Positions 12,956-25,022 of a stretch of 64,000 bases of DNA are shown here, piece by piece. The notes below the pieces were generated by a model. It searched no databases, had not been told where the DNA came from, and saw only the letters and a program-made list of their open reading frames with translations. Each line of letters opens with the position of its first letter. The first letter of the stretch is position 1. A program made the position numbers and the translations under genes. The DNA is from Punica granatum (taxonomy: Eukaryota > Streptophyta > Magnoliopsida > Myrtales > Lythraceae). The stretch spans positions 28,769,122 through 28,833,121 of the forward strand of contig NC_045129.1 in NCBI RefSeq assembly GCF_007655135.1. The letters are read 5' to 3'.

Positions 12956-13379
12956 TGATATCAAACAAAGAGATCGGATTGGCAGTTCGGAGGCGATTCG
13001 CCCGATGTCGAAAAGTTAGGTCCTACTACTATAGAGAGAGTAAATGTGGATGAAATGAAAAGTGTGTGAACCAGAAGGGTACCTCCCTAGCTATTTATAC
13101 GGGAAGCTAGTCGGCCTCGCATGTATACAAGGTAAGGTTAATATCGCTGGCGACGTCTCTGCTAATAATGTAAACTCATTGCATGTAGTTCTTTAGTCGA
13201 TCCACCGGCCGAGCCAGTCCATGATATTGGTCGTTCAATGGTCCAATAGTTAGTTGCTGGGAATGCACTATTTGCCCTTGATACGTATTTAGTTTGTTCC
13301 TTATTGGTCCCGGAAAATCATCGTGCACCACGGGGAGCTTTTGTCACGGTAAATAGTGTAGCTGTCTTGTTCCCCAACA
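12956..13379 (-). mobile_element. Probable solo LTR
   Basis: On the minus strand this segment begins TGTTGGGGAACAAGACAG and ends TTTGATATCA, giving TG...CA ends. It carries a strong TATAAATAG box (near 13090-13100) in a position that fits a U3/R boundary. No internal retroelement domains lie nearby and I could not find a clear 5-bp duplication. It is most likely a solo or truncated LTR, but it could be another kind of promoter-bearing repeat. Confidence 0.5.
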
Positions 13380-14196
13380 TGGCATGGTGCAGAGAAATTT
13401 CATAAAAGCGTAAAGAAAGGACTGGAAGCCCTTTCTTTCAATTTCACATGCATTAGTCAACATTCCCCACACTGCTGACGAATATATAAGTCAATAAATA
13501 TGTGGTTCTTCTTCTTTGTATGTGCAGAAGATCGCATAATACTTAAGATCCCATTAACATGGCAAAATATCTCCTTTTCCAATTATTAGCATTTTACTTT
13601 GTTAATTTTGTATAGTGATCACTATGTTTACAATTTAGTTTATTTGTATTCATGTTTATAGCGTTTAATTGTGTAAATATTGTAGGAATTGATTCATTTT
13701 AGGTATTCGTATTGTATCATGTAGGTATGTGTTAACCGATAATATAGGGGTCGTGTTCAGGTTTTAGATTTTGACACTTTATATAAAAGTGTCATGTTCG
13801 GATTTAAGCTTTTGACACAAATCCATTTAAACCCAACCCGTATATATATAGGATAGAAAACAGATTGCCAGCCCTACTGTTTTATTGATATTGTCTGGTT
13901 TTGGAGTAGATATTACTTTGCCTATACAAAGAATAATTCATTTTCCATTGAACAATCATTTGTTGCATCTATAACATTTACAAGTAAAAATTATAAAAAT
14001 TATGCTCGAGTTAGTACCTAATATCGTTAAAGATAACAAAGCTTATAAATCCGAGTAAATTAACACGATGACAAATAAAAACAAATTAATTTTAGAATAA
14101 TTACTTCTTCACTTGGTCTATTTGTAATTTTAGAATAATTACAAGTAAAAACTTTAAAAGCTATGCTCTATTGAGGCAACAATATCATACAAAAAT

Positions 14197-15102
14197 AGGG
14201 AATATAATGCCACATAGCAAGAAATTTTGTCGGTTTTCATATTGTAGCACAAGTTCAAATAATTTCATGATACAACACGAATTTTTTTCATTGCACAACA
14301 TGCCGTCAGTATTCCATAAAAAAATTAGACAAAATGCTGATGTGTTGACTTCTTCTGGGGTGCTTTCACACCATGGACCTAAAATAAATTATATAAAATA
14401 AAAAATTAATATTAAATTTTTTTTTTAAAGAAAAGATCAACTAGGTTCAAGGAGTTGAAAGGCTCCCGCCGGCTACCCACCCCCCAAACTAGGCCGACGA
14501 CCCCAATCGAGGGGTGGCTGGCTGGGATCCCCAAATTGGGAGGGTTTGGATGCCCCCACCGACTACCAATCCCCCGATTGGGATAGCTCGCCGGCTCAGA
14601 GTAGGTTGGCTACCCCAATCGTGGGGTGGGTGGTCGGCATGGGAGCCCCCGACCCCCGACCCAATTAGGCGGATCCCATCTGCTGGGGTCCCCTAAATTG
14701 GTGGGATCATGTGCTTTTCCTCAGGTCATCGAACCTCCAATTAGGATCTCTGGTCTGCTCAAACAAGGCTGACGACTCCAATTGGGGGGTTGATGGCCGG
14801 TGGGAAGTCCCATGTCTCCCCCTTTCGGATTCTAGCCATCCTTTTCTTTTTCTTTTTTTTTAAAAAATAATTTTATATTATTTTTTAATTTTATTTAATT
14901 TATTTTAAAGTCCATGAAGTTGCCTTTCGTGCCAAAGTACACCAGAAAATGCCACAATGTCAGCATTCTGTCTAATTTTTGATGAAATATCAACAACATT
15001 TAGTGCGGTGAAAAATAAAAATCATGATGTATCATGAAATTATTATTTGCTCTGCAGTGTGAAAATCGGTAAAATCTTCTGTTGTATGATAATATTTTCC
15101 CT
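14197..15102. mobile_element. Long-TIR DNA element with GC-rich repeat core
   Basis: Arms of about 240 bp (14197-14440 and about 14850-15102) are imperfect inverted copies; matched words include AAATAATTTCATGATACA and AAAAATTAGACA. The centre (about 14450-14830) is a GC-rich degenerate repeat built of CCCCAATTGGGG-like palindromic words. The outer ends read AGGGAA on both sides. No transposase is present and no clean target duplication was found. It may be a foldback or MULE-type element. Confidence 0.68.
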
Positions 15103-15370
15103 AAAAAATAATACAACTTTTAATTATTAGTAAATTTCTTTAGCGGCAATGTTAAAGTAAGAATAATTTTCTTAAAACATACTAAATAATATGTTTTGAA
15201 CATGTTAAACTATATTCCATTTGAATTAATATATTTCAAATTACATATTATAGCAGTTGTACGTTAAATGTAATAGCTAAAAGATATAATTAATTGAAAA
15301 ATGACATTGCAAACAAAATCCTATCTTATATTTTACTCTTAAGAAATGAATAAATTAATATGTACTATAA

Positions 15371-15399
15371 GCCCGTGCAATGCGCAAGTTGAAAACTAA
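15371..15399 (+). mobile_element. Helitron-like 3' end
   Basis: GCCCGTGCAATGCGCAAG is followed about 10 bases later by CTAA before a T. This matches the subterminal hairpin plus CTRR-T pattern of plant Helitrons, although the stem is degenerate. The 5' end was not located. Confidence 0.45.
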
Positions 15400-15464
15400 T
15401 AAGCTTTGATTTTTATCCTATGTCATCTTTAATACAGTAAACTTACCCTTGATAACCTAGCAAG

Positions 15465-15595
15465 AGAATGAGGTTAGAAATAGATAGAAATCAAGCGAAT
15501 TTAGGAGAGTTTTACTCCTTAGTGGTTGACCCAGTTCGAACTAAATTAGTCGATGACCGGTTAGACTTTAAAATATCAGGATACAAGTAAAAAAA
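15465..15595 (+). mobile_element. SINE family 1, 5'-truncated copy
   Basis: Matches the 3' half of the family: GGAGAGTTTTACTCCTTAGT, then CCAGTTCGAACTAAATTAGT, then an A-tract at about 15588. The tRNA-like head is missing. Confidence 0.6.
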
Positions 15596-16293
15596 AAAAA
15601 CACTTGATTCGACCCAAACTATCTTAAATTGGGCATGGGCCTTCCCTGGCAGCCCACTATAACCGCAAGTGGCCCGTAGAGGTTTTTATTTCTATTTCTT
15701 GGGTCCGCAAGGCTGCTAAAAAGAAACATGAAACCCGTGAAGATCTCACATGTTAAGGCCCATAGAATTTTAAACTATAAGTGATTCAATATTCACTTAT
15801 CCAGCTATTAAAGTGGTTCGAGTTCTCAGGCCGTTAGGCATTATCATTCCCTTGTATTTGTCGCGCTGCCATGCCATGGCAACCCAATAACAACACAATA
15901 TTGCGATTTTCTTATCCAGTTTGCGGTTAGAGTATGCTGACCCATTAAGCAATTCTACTTGCGCTGGGCTGTCCATCCACGACCCATTATCATGTCGTTC
16001 TGTGTCGTGGCGGCCCAGTATTGCTATCTTGTTGGCTCAGCCCAGCCCAATAACTTTAGCATGGCACGAATTACCCCTAATCGTATCCTGGTGTTTCTAC
16101 CTTCATGGTGGATCATGTCGCTAGTGGGACGAATTTGTTCTTGAATAACTTCTTCAATTTAGGGGTTTAGGAATTTCAACTCCCCAATTACCTTCTCTAT
16201 AATATAAATGATATAAATTAGAAAAAAGTAAAAGAAATTTTAAAAGTATGAAAGTAAGAAAAATTGTGTCCTTGACCATGTAATGGAAATACC

Positions 16294-16480
16294 AATATAA
16301 GTTGGTTCAAGCGGTTCGACGCTTGTTCCCTTAAAATAAGGTCTCGGATTCGAATCTTGTGAATGGAGAAAATCCATACTGTAATAGTTTTATCTCCTCA
16401 GTGGGCCGACCCATATCGAATTAAATTAGTCATACTTGTTGGGTTTTTGAATACCATGATACACACTAAAAAAATGATGA
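16294..16480 (+). mobile_element. tRNA-derived SINE, family 1, near-complete copy
   Basis: The head has an A-box-like GGTTCAAGCGG and a B-box-like GGATTCGAATC at tRNA-like spacing, so it should derive from a tRNA. A conserved body (CTCCTCAGTGGGCCGACC) and an end ACACACTAAAAAAA follow. An imperfect target duplication flanks it (AATGGAAATACC at about 16282 and AATGGGAATAACC at about 16484). At least seven related copies occur in this window. Confidence 0.82.
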
Positions 16481-16734
16481 TGCAATGGGAATAACCTAAT
16501 TGATATAGTCTCACGTAAAATAAAAAAATAAAAAGAAGCCAGCAAAAACAGAAAAACCTAATTGACATTCTTTAAAGTCATAAATAAATCCATACGAAAA
16601 AGTGGGCCAAAAAGCTAGTTAATGTATTTTTTTAGGAGTTAAGGATTAGTGGCAAAAAAGAAAAAAGAAAAGAGAGAGGATGTGAGAATTGAATTGATGT
16701 AAAAATCAAATACATATTCGATATACTTCAAAGA

Positions 16735-16922
16735 GTCTAACCAACATGGTGGTTCGACACTTAATCTCCTCAAATAAAATCTAAGGTCTTATATTCGAGT
16801 CTTGCTAATGGAGAAAAATCTTGATCGGGAAATCTTATCCATTAATGGACCGACTCGACTAGAGCTAGATTAGTTGAAATTTGTTAAACTTTCGGATGCC
16901 CGACTACACACCGAAAAAAGAG
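16735..16922 (+). mobile_element. SINE family 1, diverged copy
   Basis: Aligns along its length with the copy at 16294-16480: GGTTCGACACTTAATC, TATTCGAGTCTTG, ATGGACCGACTC and an A-rich end after CTACACACCG. It is more diverged than its neighbour, so it is probably older. Confidence 0.72.
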
Positions 16923-17459
16923 TTGATCATTGTGTTGATATATAAGTTGGGTTAAAGAACCCAATTGAATTGAAATATCTCTCTAAAAATGTGAAATTTG
17001 TAGTAATCTACGGTAGTTATTGATGCGAAGGAAAAGTCTGGGATGGAGTATTCTCCCACCAAGAAGAATCTTTGCAGCGATATGGTTAACTTGCCTAGTT
17101 CCGCTTCCTCTTCGATGATCCTCTTAAGTTGAGTCTCTCCCAATCCACTCGTGTTTATGGGTATCACTATCACGGGCGCCCTGAGTCAAGGAAACTGAGG
17201 TCAATTGGGGACTATGGAGGATTTCCCGATGAACCCCTCTGATGCTCAAGTTAATGCATTCCTTATAAGAGAGCTGGAAAACCACAATAGAAAATGAATA
17301 GTTAAAAAAAAAATCCCGAGTTCTTATTTATATGGAAATACTAAAGAATATGCCTAAACCACTACTGGGCCGCCAAGCCGCCATTCGGGCCTCAGGCCCA
17401 TTAGCCCCGGCCGGACCCATTCTCTTTCTAGCCACGGAATGCACTCCTGGGTTGTAGAG

Positions 17460-17780
17460 CGGACTCCTCTGACCTCCAGGCCTCGAGAGAGGTTTCGTCA
17501 AATTCTCGGCGAACAAGGGAAACTCGCCGAGCCTCCGGGGGATGAGGAAACCTCTAGGGTCTTTGGAAGTGAGGGGACTTTGCCGAGCCTCCCAGGGGTC
17601 AAAGGGGGACCTTGCCGAGCCTCTTTGTCATGGAGGAAACTCGACAGACCTCAGGGCCTAAGGAAGGCTCGTTGAGGCTTTCGTGACGAGGGGACCTCGC
17701 CAAGCCCTTCTAATCGTGAGGGGGCTCGATAAGTGTCACGTCCCTAGGGACCTTGCTGAGTCTCCCGGGCTTGGGGAGGT
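17460..17780. repeat. GC-rich degenerate minisatellite
   Basis: The word GCCGAGCCTC and close variants recur at about 17527, 17583, 17615, 17642, 17699 and 17757, spaced roughly 27-58 bp, between GGGGAC/GGGGAA words. One plus-strand frame stays open over 17439-17675, but this reflects repeated composition rather than a recognisable protein. Such tracts occur in some LTR retrotransposons, and this may be part of an old one. Confidence 0.6.
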
Positions 17781-18917
17781 TCCTTGGGCTTCTTGGGCTT
17801 TGTTTGCTTCATTTCAGGCCCATGGATCGGAACCGACGTAACCTCACCATCAGTTATATACACAGACGGTGGGAAGGATCGCTGTTTTATTTTCTCAGAG
17901 CCCCACGAATGGTCTACATTAGCGCAGGAAAAGGGGCCGATGCAATGAACATGCGAAGGTCAACTCAAGACAGGGCATTTCTATGCAATTTCATACTGCC
18001 AGATAGACTATGGGGTACAAGGAAATTTGATTGATTTTCAGCTAAATTTTATTGTTAAATTAATGCGTATCCTCACTTAAAATGCTCATATCATAATATG
18101 AAAAGCTACACTCATGGTCCTTTATTTTTGCTTACTTTTCTATTTACGTCTTGCATCTTATGTTAATTTTCTATTTAGATCATACCGTTAATTTTTTCAT
18201 TTGTTTGCTGAGGTGGACATTATAAATAACTACATCATCATAAGCAGAAAAACACGTGGATTAATTCTTTCATATCAAACTGAATTAGTGGTCCCTTTGT
18301 TTTTAAATTTGACTTTGTTCAAAATTGTCCCATCGAAATGCAACTCTGCATCTTCCTCTCATTGGATTCATTATATTTGTTGGAGAAAAAAAATAGAAAA
18401 AGTCAAAACACTTCAAAGAAACAGTAAGCCTAGAAAAAGATAATTCACATTGAACGTTACCGAACACATCAACAGGGAGGTCTTCCATCTCCTCTCCCAT
18501 ATCAGATGCAAAAGCAATTTGTCAAACTCAAGAAAAGACTAAGGAAAGCTACTACAAGCTAACAATATCAATTAAGATAAGATATTGAAGGATTACAATT
18601 TCTATTTAGTGTGTCATGTGAAGATCTAATTGGGGGAGCTGAGAAGAGTCTGTTGGAAAATCAAGCAAGATTGGGGTCACCGAGAAGATATTGTTTAATT
18701 AATTAATGAAATCAATATTTTTCTTGTAAATAAAAATACAAAATCCAATGAAAAGGAAGATGTAATTGTGGCATTTTTTTTTCCTGATATGGATTGTCTA
18801 CCGAGATATGACTCAACATATTTAACGGAAAAGCTAACACCAGAATGAAAATAGAAAAATAGATAAAGATAAATGATTAAAGGTGTAGTTTTCCTAATCA
18901 CAATACTTTTTATTTTT

Positions 18918-19052
18918 TTTATAAATTCGGGGTGTTTAGATTTCGCCCGACTAATTCCGAGGGCTCTGTGAACCCTTGCGACGCACGGAGAGAGTAATCA
19001 AGCCAAAAGCGTTCTGGTGGCTCCAAGGAGTTTCGAACCCGAAATCGAGTGG
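18918..19052 (-). mobile_element. tRNA-derived SINE fragment, family 2, minus copy
   Basis: The reverse complement matches 9868-9990: B-box-like GGTTCGAAACTCC, then TTTTGGCTTGATTACTC, CTCCGTGCGTCGC and GTCGGGCGAAATCT, ending in an A-rich tail. A GTTTGG-type MITE abuts it at 19064. Confidence 0.62.
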
Positions 19053-19063
19053 ATACTAAGGAC

Positions 19064-19212
19064 CGTTTGGATTCAGAGTTAAAGTTATTTTGATTTTGAT
19101 TTTAATTTTGATTGTGGAAAAGGACAAATGAGATGTAATTATAAATTTGACTTGAGAAATGTGTATTTTTGTTGTGTAGTGTGTTGAGTTAAAGTTAAAG
19201 TTAAAATCGAAT
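19064..19212 (+). mobile_element. MITE, GTTTGG-type family, copy 4
   Basis: Starts CCGTTTGGATTCAGAGTTAA and contains the shared TAGTGTGTTGAGTTAAAGTT interior. The right terminal repeat is missing, so the copy is truncated. Confidence 0.65.
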
Positions 19213-19639
19213 TTCTCCTTAATCACTAGGGCAAACCTCTTGTAATCACAATACTTAGTATATGTATGATTGGTGTGGCTATTGCCAAAAAGAGAAAGAG
19301 AGATGGCAGGTAGGGAAAGTCCTAGACATGGGTGATAGGTCAAACTTTCGTAATCATATCCTCTGAAATAAGGGAAAATACTTTTCCTCTGACTGTTTTC
19401 GGAGGAAAATCCTCTGGAACACTCAGTCCAATAAAATGCCCTTGCTGTCTGATTTATTTACAAGAGTGCCATTTGTCTCTATTTGGCTTTTCCGAATTCG
19501 ACGGCTGTTGCGCTGCTTCTGAAATAAATTTGAGAGTGCAGTTTTTTTTCCTCGATAATTTGAGAGTGCAGTTACTCGCACTCTAAGTTGATAATCTATA
19601 TTTCACCAAAAAAAAGAGAAAAGAAAGTAGATAATCTAT

Positions 19640-20400
19640 ATATTCTAGATTCGATTTTCATAATAAATTTAATGTACTTTTTTATTTAATTTTTATTATC
19701 TTTTCTTATATTAAATACACGTGCCTCCTTTATAATTAAAAAAAAATACAGGTTGAGTGAGCCATCCCGGACCATGAGTTGTTCAATAGATATTCCAAAC
19801 CATGAATTAGATCAAAAGGGGTAATGCGAAACAAATTAAAATAGAAAATGACCCCACCTATTATAACATCATCATCATATATATTAACAAAATACTAAGT
19901 TCAGAAATTCCTTAAATTTTTTGGCTTTTAAGAGCGCATATAGGACTCGGCACCTTTTCTTAATTAATTACAGTTATTAGTTAAATGATAAAACCAAATA
20001 GAAACATTAAAGTGAGTAATATCCCCTCCCTCTCCAAAACAAAGAATAATATCAGATGTACAATGAAGCTCCAATTTTTCTGATTGAATATCTCAATTTC
20101 ATCAATTGTTTTTTTTTCCAAAAGAGGCGGTCTTTTGCAATTGTATTGCCCTCTATATATATCGGATCAAGTGATCATGAGTTTGATACTACAAGGAAAC
20201 CAAATTTAAATATATTCAAGTATTGATCATGTTTTAAACTTTGTTCTTGAAAATGTTGAGCATATGAGCTTCCCTCAATTTGCTTTGCTGGAACAGAGAA
20301 AGGACAAATTCATAAATGAAAATAAGAGTGCTGAAATTCCATATCCTCCGGTGATCTTCAATCCATACATAACTTAAGCAAACAATACATGAGAAATAGG
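19640..20400. other. AT-rich intergenic DNA
   Basis: No gene, splice chain or repeat with clear ends was recognised. Simple A/T tracts are common. Confidence 0.4.
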
Positions 20401-21125
20401 TGTAAGCGATGCATGCCCAGCAGCATCAATACAAATATTTCGAAAACACACCCCGGAATTTTCTATTGAGTTCTAAATTAAACCCGCAGATATTAAAATC
20501 CACTCCTGAAACTAGCTAGCTAGCTCGTATGCATCTCTTACAACGATCCCATGTTAATTTGCGGTAAGCCTTATGACATAATATAACACACAAATTGACA
20601 AACAACAAACTACATTAACTTTGAAAAGAAAAGGGACACCAAAGAAAAAGGGAAAATGATTAAGATAAATTATCTAAGCTAGTGCATACATTAATCATCG
20701 GACCGCTACCCTCAATTCCCCGCGATGCAACGATGCTGCTCTCCCAGCTCTGCCCCTCGTCTCCTAGGGCTAGAAATCGGGAGAGCGCAATTGCAAAGCT
20801 TTTTTTTATCGAAGTGTTTCTTCTACACTTACAAACGGCAGAAAGTTGCTTCTCTACTGGCACGTTCCGGCCATCGAAAGCCGCCATATGTTGCCAAAAA
20901 AAGCAGTTGTCGCCGGGCGCAGCTCATGTTGCGCATGCTAAACTTGCAAATGATCGATCGAGAAGATAGAAGAGAAGCACAGAGTGGTAAAGGATATGGC
21001 TAGGAAGAAAGAAAATATTGGGGGGGGGGGGGGGGGAGTTTGTGGGGAATGGGGGAGGGAGTGTAGAAAGTAATGAATTATGAGGAATGGGCAAGAGGGA
21101 GGGGACATGATGGGTCGTATATAAA
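20270..21125 (-). other. Possible minus-strand transcription unit of unknown product
   Basis: On the minus strand a TATATA box (about 21116-21122) is followed by a CT-rich leader. Next come ATGs at 20887 and upstream, a strong donor after GCCGTTT (GTAAGT, near 20830) and a possible acceptor TTCCAG near 20295. The only open frames are short (76 codons at 20660-20887) and match no family I recognise. It could be a short-peptide gene, a long non-coding RNA or chance. A 17-base G run at 21020-21036 (C on the transcript) lies in the leader. Confidence 0.3.
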
Positions 21126-21284
21126 GGCGTGATTGTTGCTTTTGGTCGAGTCTTGTGGGTGGGTGTTTTTTTTTTTACGATATATTCTACCCTAAGAGAA
21201 TTTACGAGTGTTTAGCCCTAGTAAAATATTATTCATACAATCATACTAAAAATAATTACACTATCAATCTGAGTTGATTTGATT

Positions 21285-21465
21285 GATTCGACACTTTTAA
21301 CTTTTTTTCTCAAGTGTGTTCTTGAAATTTTTGAGTATTATAAATAGAAAAAGTTCACGATTGGAATAATTTTTTTATCCTTTAGTGGGAAAAATTAGTT
21401 CAGACAAGATTAATTATGGTCCATTGAATCTTTACATTTTAGGTGGTGTAGACCGAGAAAAAAAT
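21285..21465 (+). mobile_element. SINE family 1, strongly diverged copy
   Basis: Alignable by GATTCGACACTTTTAAC, TTTAGTGGGAAAAATTAG, GGTGGTGTAGACCGAGAAAA and the order of intervening words. The box B region is decayed, so the copy is old. Confidence 0.5.
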
Positions 21466-21469
21466 AATT

Positions 21470-24020
21470 GCACTATCTTTTACAAAATAAATTGCTAGAA
21501 ATATGAAGTAAATTACATAAACTTGTTAAAAAAAATTTTGAGTAGATATTTACAGCCAATTAGCTATATTTAAAGTAAACATCGAGCAAATTATTTAAAC
21601 TTTGAGGGAATTACTTTAGTGCACTTTTTTTTCCGTTACAAACTTCAGCGCACTTTTCAAATTCTTATTTTATCGGTTATAAAGAGATTCATGACATTAA
21701 TACAATGAAATACCTAATATCAAATAAAGGAACAAATATAATCTCATAATAAGTATTAAATTTGAAATTCCTTAATTATAAAAAAAAGCGTGTGCTACTG
21801 CACTACACTTTCTATAATTCGAATCCTTATTTTTAGCGATGCATGGTAGCACCAAATTTCCATATATGTACATTTCCACACGCACAGCCATATATACATA
21901 TATGGATGGGGTTTATTAATTAAAGCAAAATAGGTGAATGACTAGGATAATCATATCATAGCACGTAAGTATTTTTTTACAAGATGAAGATGATTGCTTG
22001 AAACAAATGTATTAGTAAATTATTACGTATGTATTTACTTACATCAAAAATACATTTGTGCGGAAAAATTAACATCCATAGAAGTGGTTTTTTTTTTATC
22101 TATTAACATGTAAAAGAATTACTCGAGACCGTCAAAACGGATTAAAATTTCCCAGTGGTAAAGAAAAGAATAGGGATTTTTTTTTTAAAAGGTAGCTCCT
22201 GTCTAGCTTAGGGTTGAAAATTCTTGGTCCAACTTTGACGATCATCGTTGAGGGAAGGGCATGTTTGTGGGAAATGCAAAAGAAAAACTCCACTAACTCG
22301 ATTTCCGAGGCTCTTGGAATTTTCATAAATTCTTATTTATTCACATGGAAAAAAGAGAAAATTAGAAAAAGAAAAAAGAAAAAGTGGGAATTGATAGGGT
22401 TTGTTTGTTTGTCCCGTGTGGCTTCTTTTCCTTCGCATTATTAAAAAAACGGAAAGCTATAATCTAACAGTTTTCCCACCACGCACACCCCCTCCCCAAA
22501 CACACGCACCCACCTCATCAGTCAATCAATCAATCAAGGAGAGATTTACAAAAAAGTTTTCTACATGGGCCAACTTTTTAGTTTTATTGCGCTATTATTG
22601 AGGCTTCAATGGATCCATGCGAGATATTGATGTTGCGTGTTGTCACCATTTTGTGTTACTAGCTAGATGTTTGTGTCATTGAAATCTTAAAAAGATGACT
22701 TTGAGCCAACAAACACAATTTTTGTTTTTCCAATACACAAAAATGGCCAAGGAAAGACTCAACAACATACACGAAAGTTCTCAATTCATTGTGTTATTGT
22801 GTCGTTATGAAAACTTTTCAAACTTCACAGCCGGTAAGATGAGAACTATAGTATGTCGAAATCAACTATCGACATGTCATACTTATAAATGTTTGTGTAC
22901 AGTTTAAATAGGAAAAAAAAAAGGATAAACAGAATTTCTCGAAAGTAATGAACTCTTTGTTCCCCCTCTTTAATGTAGTATACATGAAAAGATCATTCTT
23001 CAAATAGTATGTATTTATAGTGTACCACTGGTTTCATGTAGGTGGTACTTCTGGGAAGCACTTTTTCATTTTTCCAATATTTGGACTGGAAATAACGAAA
23101 ACAATTTTTCATGAATTAGAAATGCATGTGCTATAATTGCTGAAAATTTACTTATGCATAACACTTCTAAAGAATAATTTTTCAAAAATGGGACAAGATT
23201 AAAATTGCTGGCCCATTGGCCACATGCTAAGGTACGCTGGACAATTAAGGTCGACATGGCCAGCCTATGACCGTAAGGTTGAGCCTACCATAACTAAAGC
23301 ATCTCGACTGACCATTTCACTAAACTCCGGTGGTGGCAGCACCGATTGGGATGGCAGAGGGGCCACGACTATAGCAAAGGGGGGGCAGCAGTGGCATTAG
23401 GTGAGCCGGTGTAATTCAAAGTCCACCAAACAAATCATAGTTCTGCCTTTGTAAAACTAAAGAAATCATTGCCATAATCATGCGTTTTTGTATGCTACGA
23501 AAGAAGTAGAAAAGACTGAACAAAAGTGCAATCTATGTTTCAAGATATATCTGGTATTCGCATGTCCAGTCTTTAGCAAGCATTAAAGTTTCCATTCTCT
23601 CTCTTTTTCTTTTTCTTTTTTTGACTTTTTGGTCACTGAGCATGGCTAGGTTTTTCATTTTTTAATTTCATTGTAAGATTAAATTTGATTAATTTACACC
23701 AAAAATCTAACCTAAGTCTTCTATCTTTCTGGGGGCGGAAGCATCCTAATATTCGAGTGACCAGTGGGTCTCCATTAGCTTGGATCCCTTATTAATTTAT
23801 CAATTTTAAATTTTGACACGGACAAGCATAATTAATATTATTGGCGTCATCATAAGGTAATGATGACGAGTATATGACACTGTGAGATGTTCAAATATGA
23901 AGGAGCTCGTTATTAGGTCATCATTGATTTTTCAAGCTAATGATGATGCATTCACATAGAGTGAAAGACCGGCTTGGCCCCTGAAATCTCAACTATTACA
24001 ACACACCCAACAATTAAAAT
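21470..24020. other. AT-rich intergenic DNA
   Basis: No protein family or splice chain was recognised. Short open frames such as 22132-22326 (minus) and 22214-22444 (plus) overlap on opposite strands and carry no domain. Confidence 0.4.
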
Positions 24021-24029
24021 TCGCCAAAC

Positions 24030-24365
24030 ATGTTCAGTTTGGTTTTACAATCAAATTTTTAAAATTTTAACTTTAACTTTAACTCTACTCACTACACAAC
24101 AAAAATCAATAACACAATATATTTTTTCCTTTTTTTTCAATTTTTTTAACTATTCAATTCAATTTTTAATACTAAATTTTTTTAACTATCAATTACTTTT
24201 TTCATAATTTAATAACATAATTATTACTTTCTTTTAACTAATCATTACTTTTTCACATAATTTAACAACGCAATCATTACTTTTTTACACTTTTTCTCAT
24301 AATTTAATAACGCAATCATTACAACCCAATTAAAATAAAAACTCAACTCTAAAATCAAATACACC
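24030..24365 (-). mobile_element. MITE, GTTTGG-type family, copy 5 (long)
   Basis: Lies in reverse orientation: TTTAACTTTAACTTTAACTC at 24067-24087 is the complement of the family's repeated core. The right end on the plus strand (CAACTCTAAAATCAAATACA) matches the family terminus. It is longer than the other copies because of internal T-rich tandem repeats (AATTTAATAACGCAATCATT-like). Confidence 0.6.
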
Positions 24366-24744
24366 AAGTTATCCAGATTGACAAGGATTTTCCTTTCTCA
24401 AAATTTGGAAGACGCGTATAGAAATTGGTAGAAACGTAGAATAGTAATTATCAAGAAAATGAAAGATATAGAACTAAATTATTGAAAATTTATAATATCA
24501 TGGTTCTCTCGATCACACCTAAATATCACTTGGTTTGCATTTAGGTTATAGAAAATTTTGTACGATCTTAATGGAGCATTCATTTTTTTATGAGATGATA
24601 GAAAATAAAAAAAAAACCCTGAATTAGATAGAACTTGAGGTTAAAATGGTAAATTTACCATCCTTGAGGGAAAAACTTCACGCATCAATTTAGGATCAAC
24701 GAAGAGTTCTCATTCTACGGTTTAATAAATAAATAGATAAAAAG

Positions 24745-24925
24745 ATTGGTTTCGATGGTTAGACAGCTTTTCCTTTTATGTAAAGTTTTGAGTTTGAGTC
24801 TAGTGAAGGGAAAAAAATTCACGATTGGAAGAGTTTTACCTTATGATGAGTCGACCTAACTCGAATCTATATTAGTTGAGGTCCTTTAGACTTCTAAATG
24901 TCAAGTGGTGCATACTAAAAAAAAT
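24745..24925 (+). mobile_element. SINE family 1, diverged copy
   Basis: Shows a decayed box B (TTTGAGTCTAGTG), the conserved middle (AAGAGTTTTACCTTATGATG, AGTCGACC) and an end GGTGCATACTAAAAAAAA. Confidence 0.68.
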
Positions 24926-24994
24926 AAAACACATTCTCCTCAATGATATCTTATACGCGTCTTAATTTCTCTATCAATCGAGGAGACATTATAA

Positions 24995-25022
24995 CTAGTT
25001 ATTTATCCGCATTGCACGAGTT
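24995..25022 (-). mobile_element. Helitron-like 3' end (minus)
   Basis: Read on the minus strand: CTCGTGCAATGCGGATAAAT followed by AACTAG before T. This is the CTRR-T end with a decayed subterminal stem. The body would extend to the right, and no RepHel protein is seen. Confidence 0.5.

Noticed and set aside
16300..16365. A tRNA gene from the box A/B-like motifs
   Set aside because: The acceptor stem is not paired and the motif recurs with a SINE body and A-rich tail, so it is a SINE head.
20720..20810. A microRNA hairpin using GCTCTCCC/GGGAGAGC arms
   Set aside because: The paired arm is too short and interrupted, and no known plant miRNA matches.
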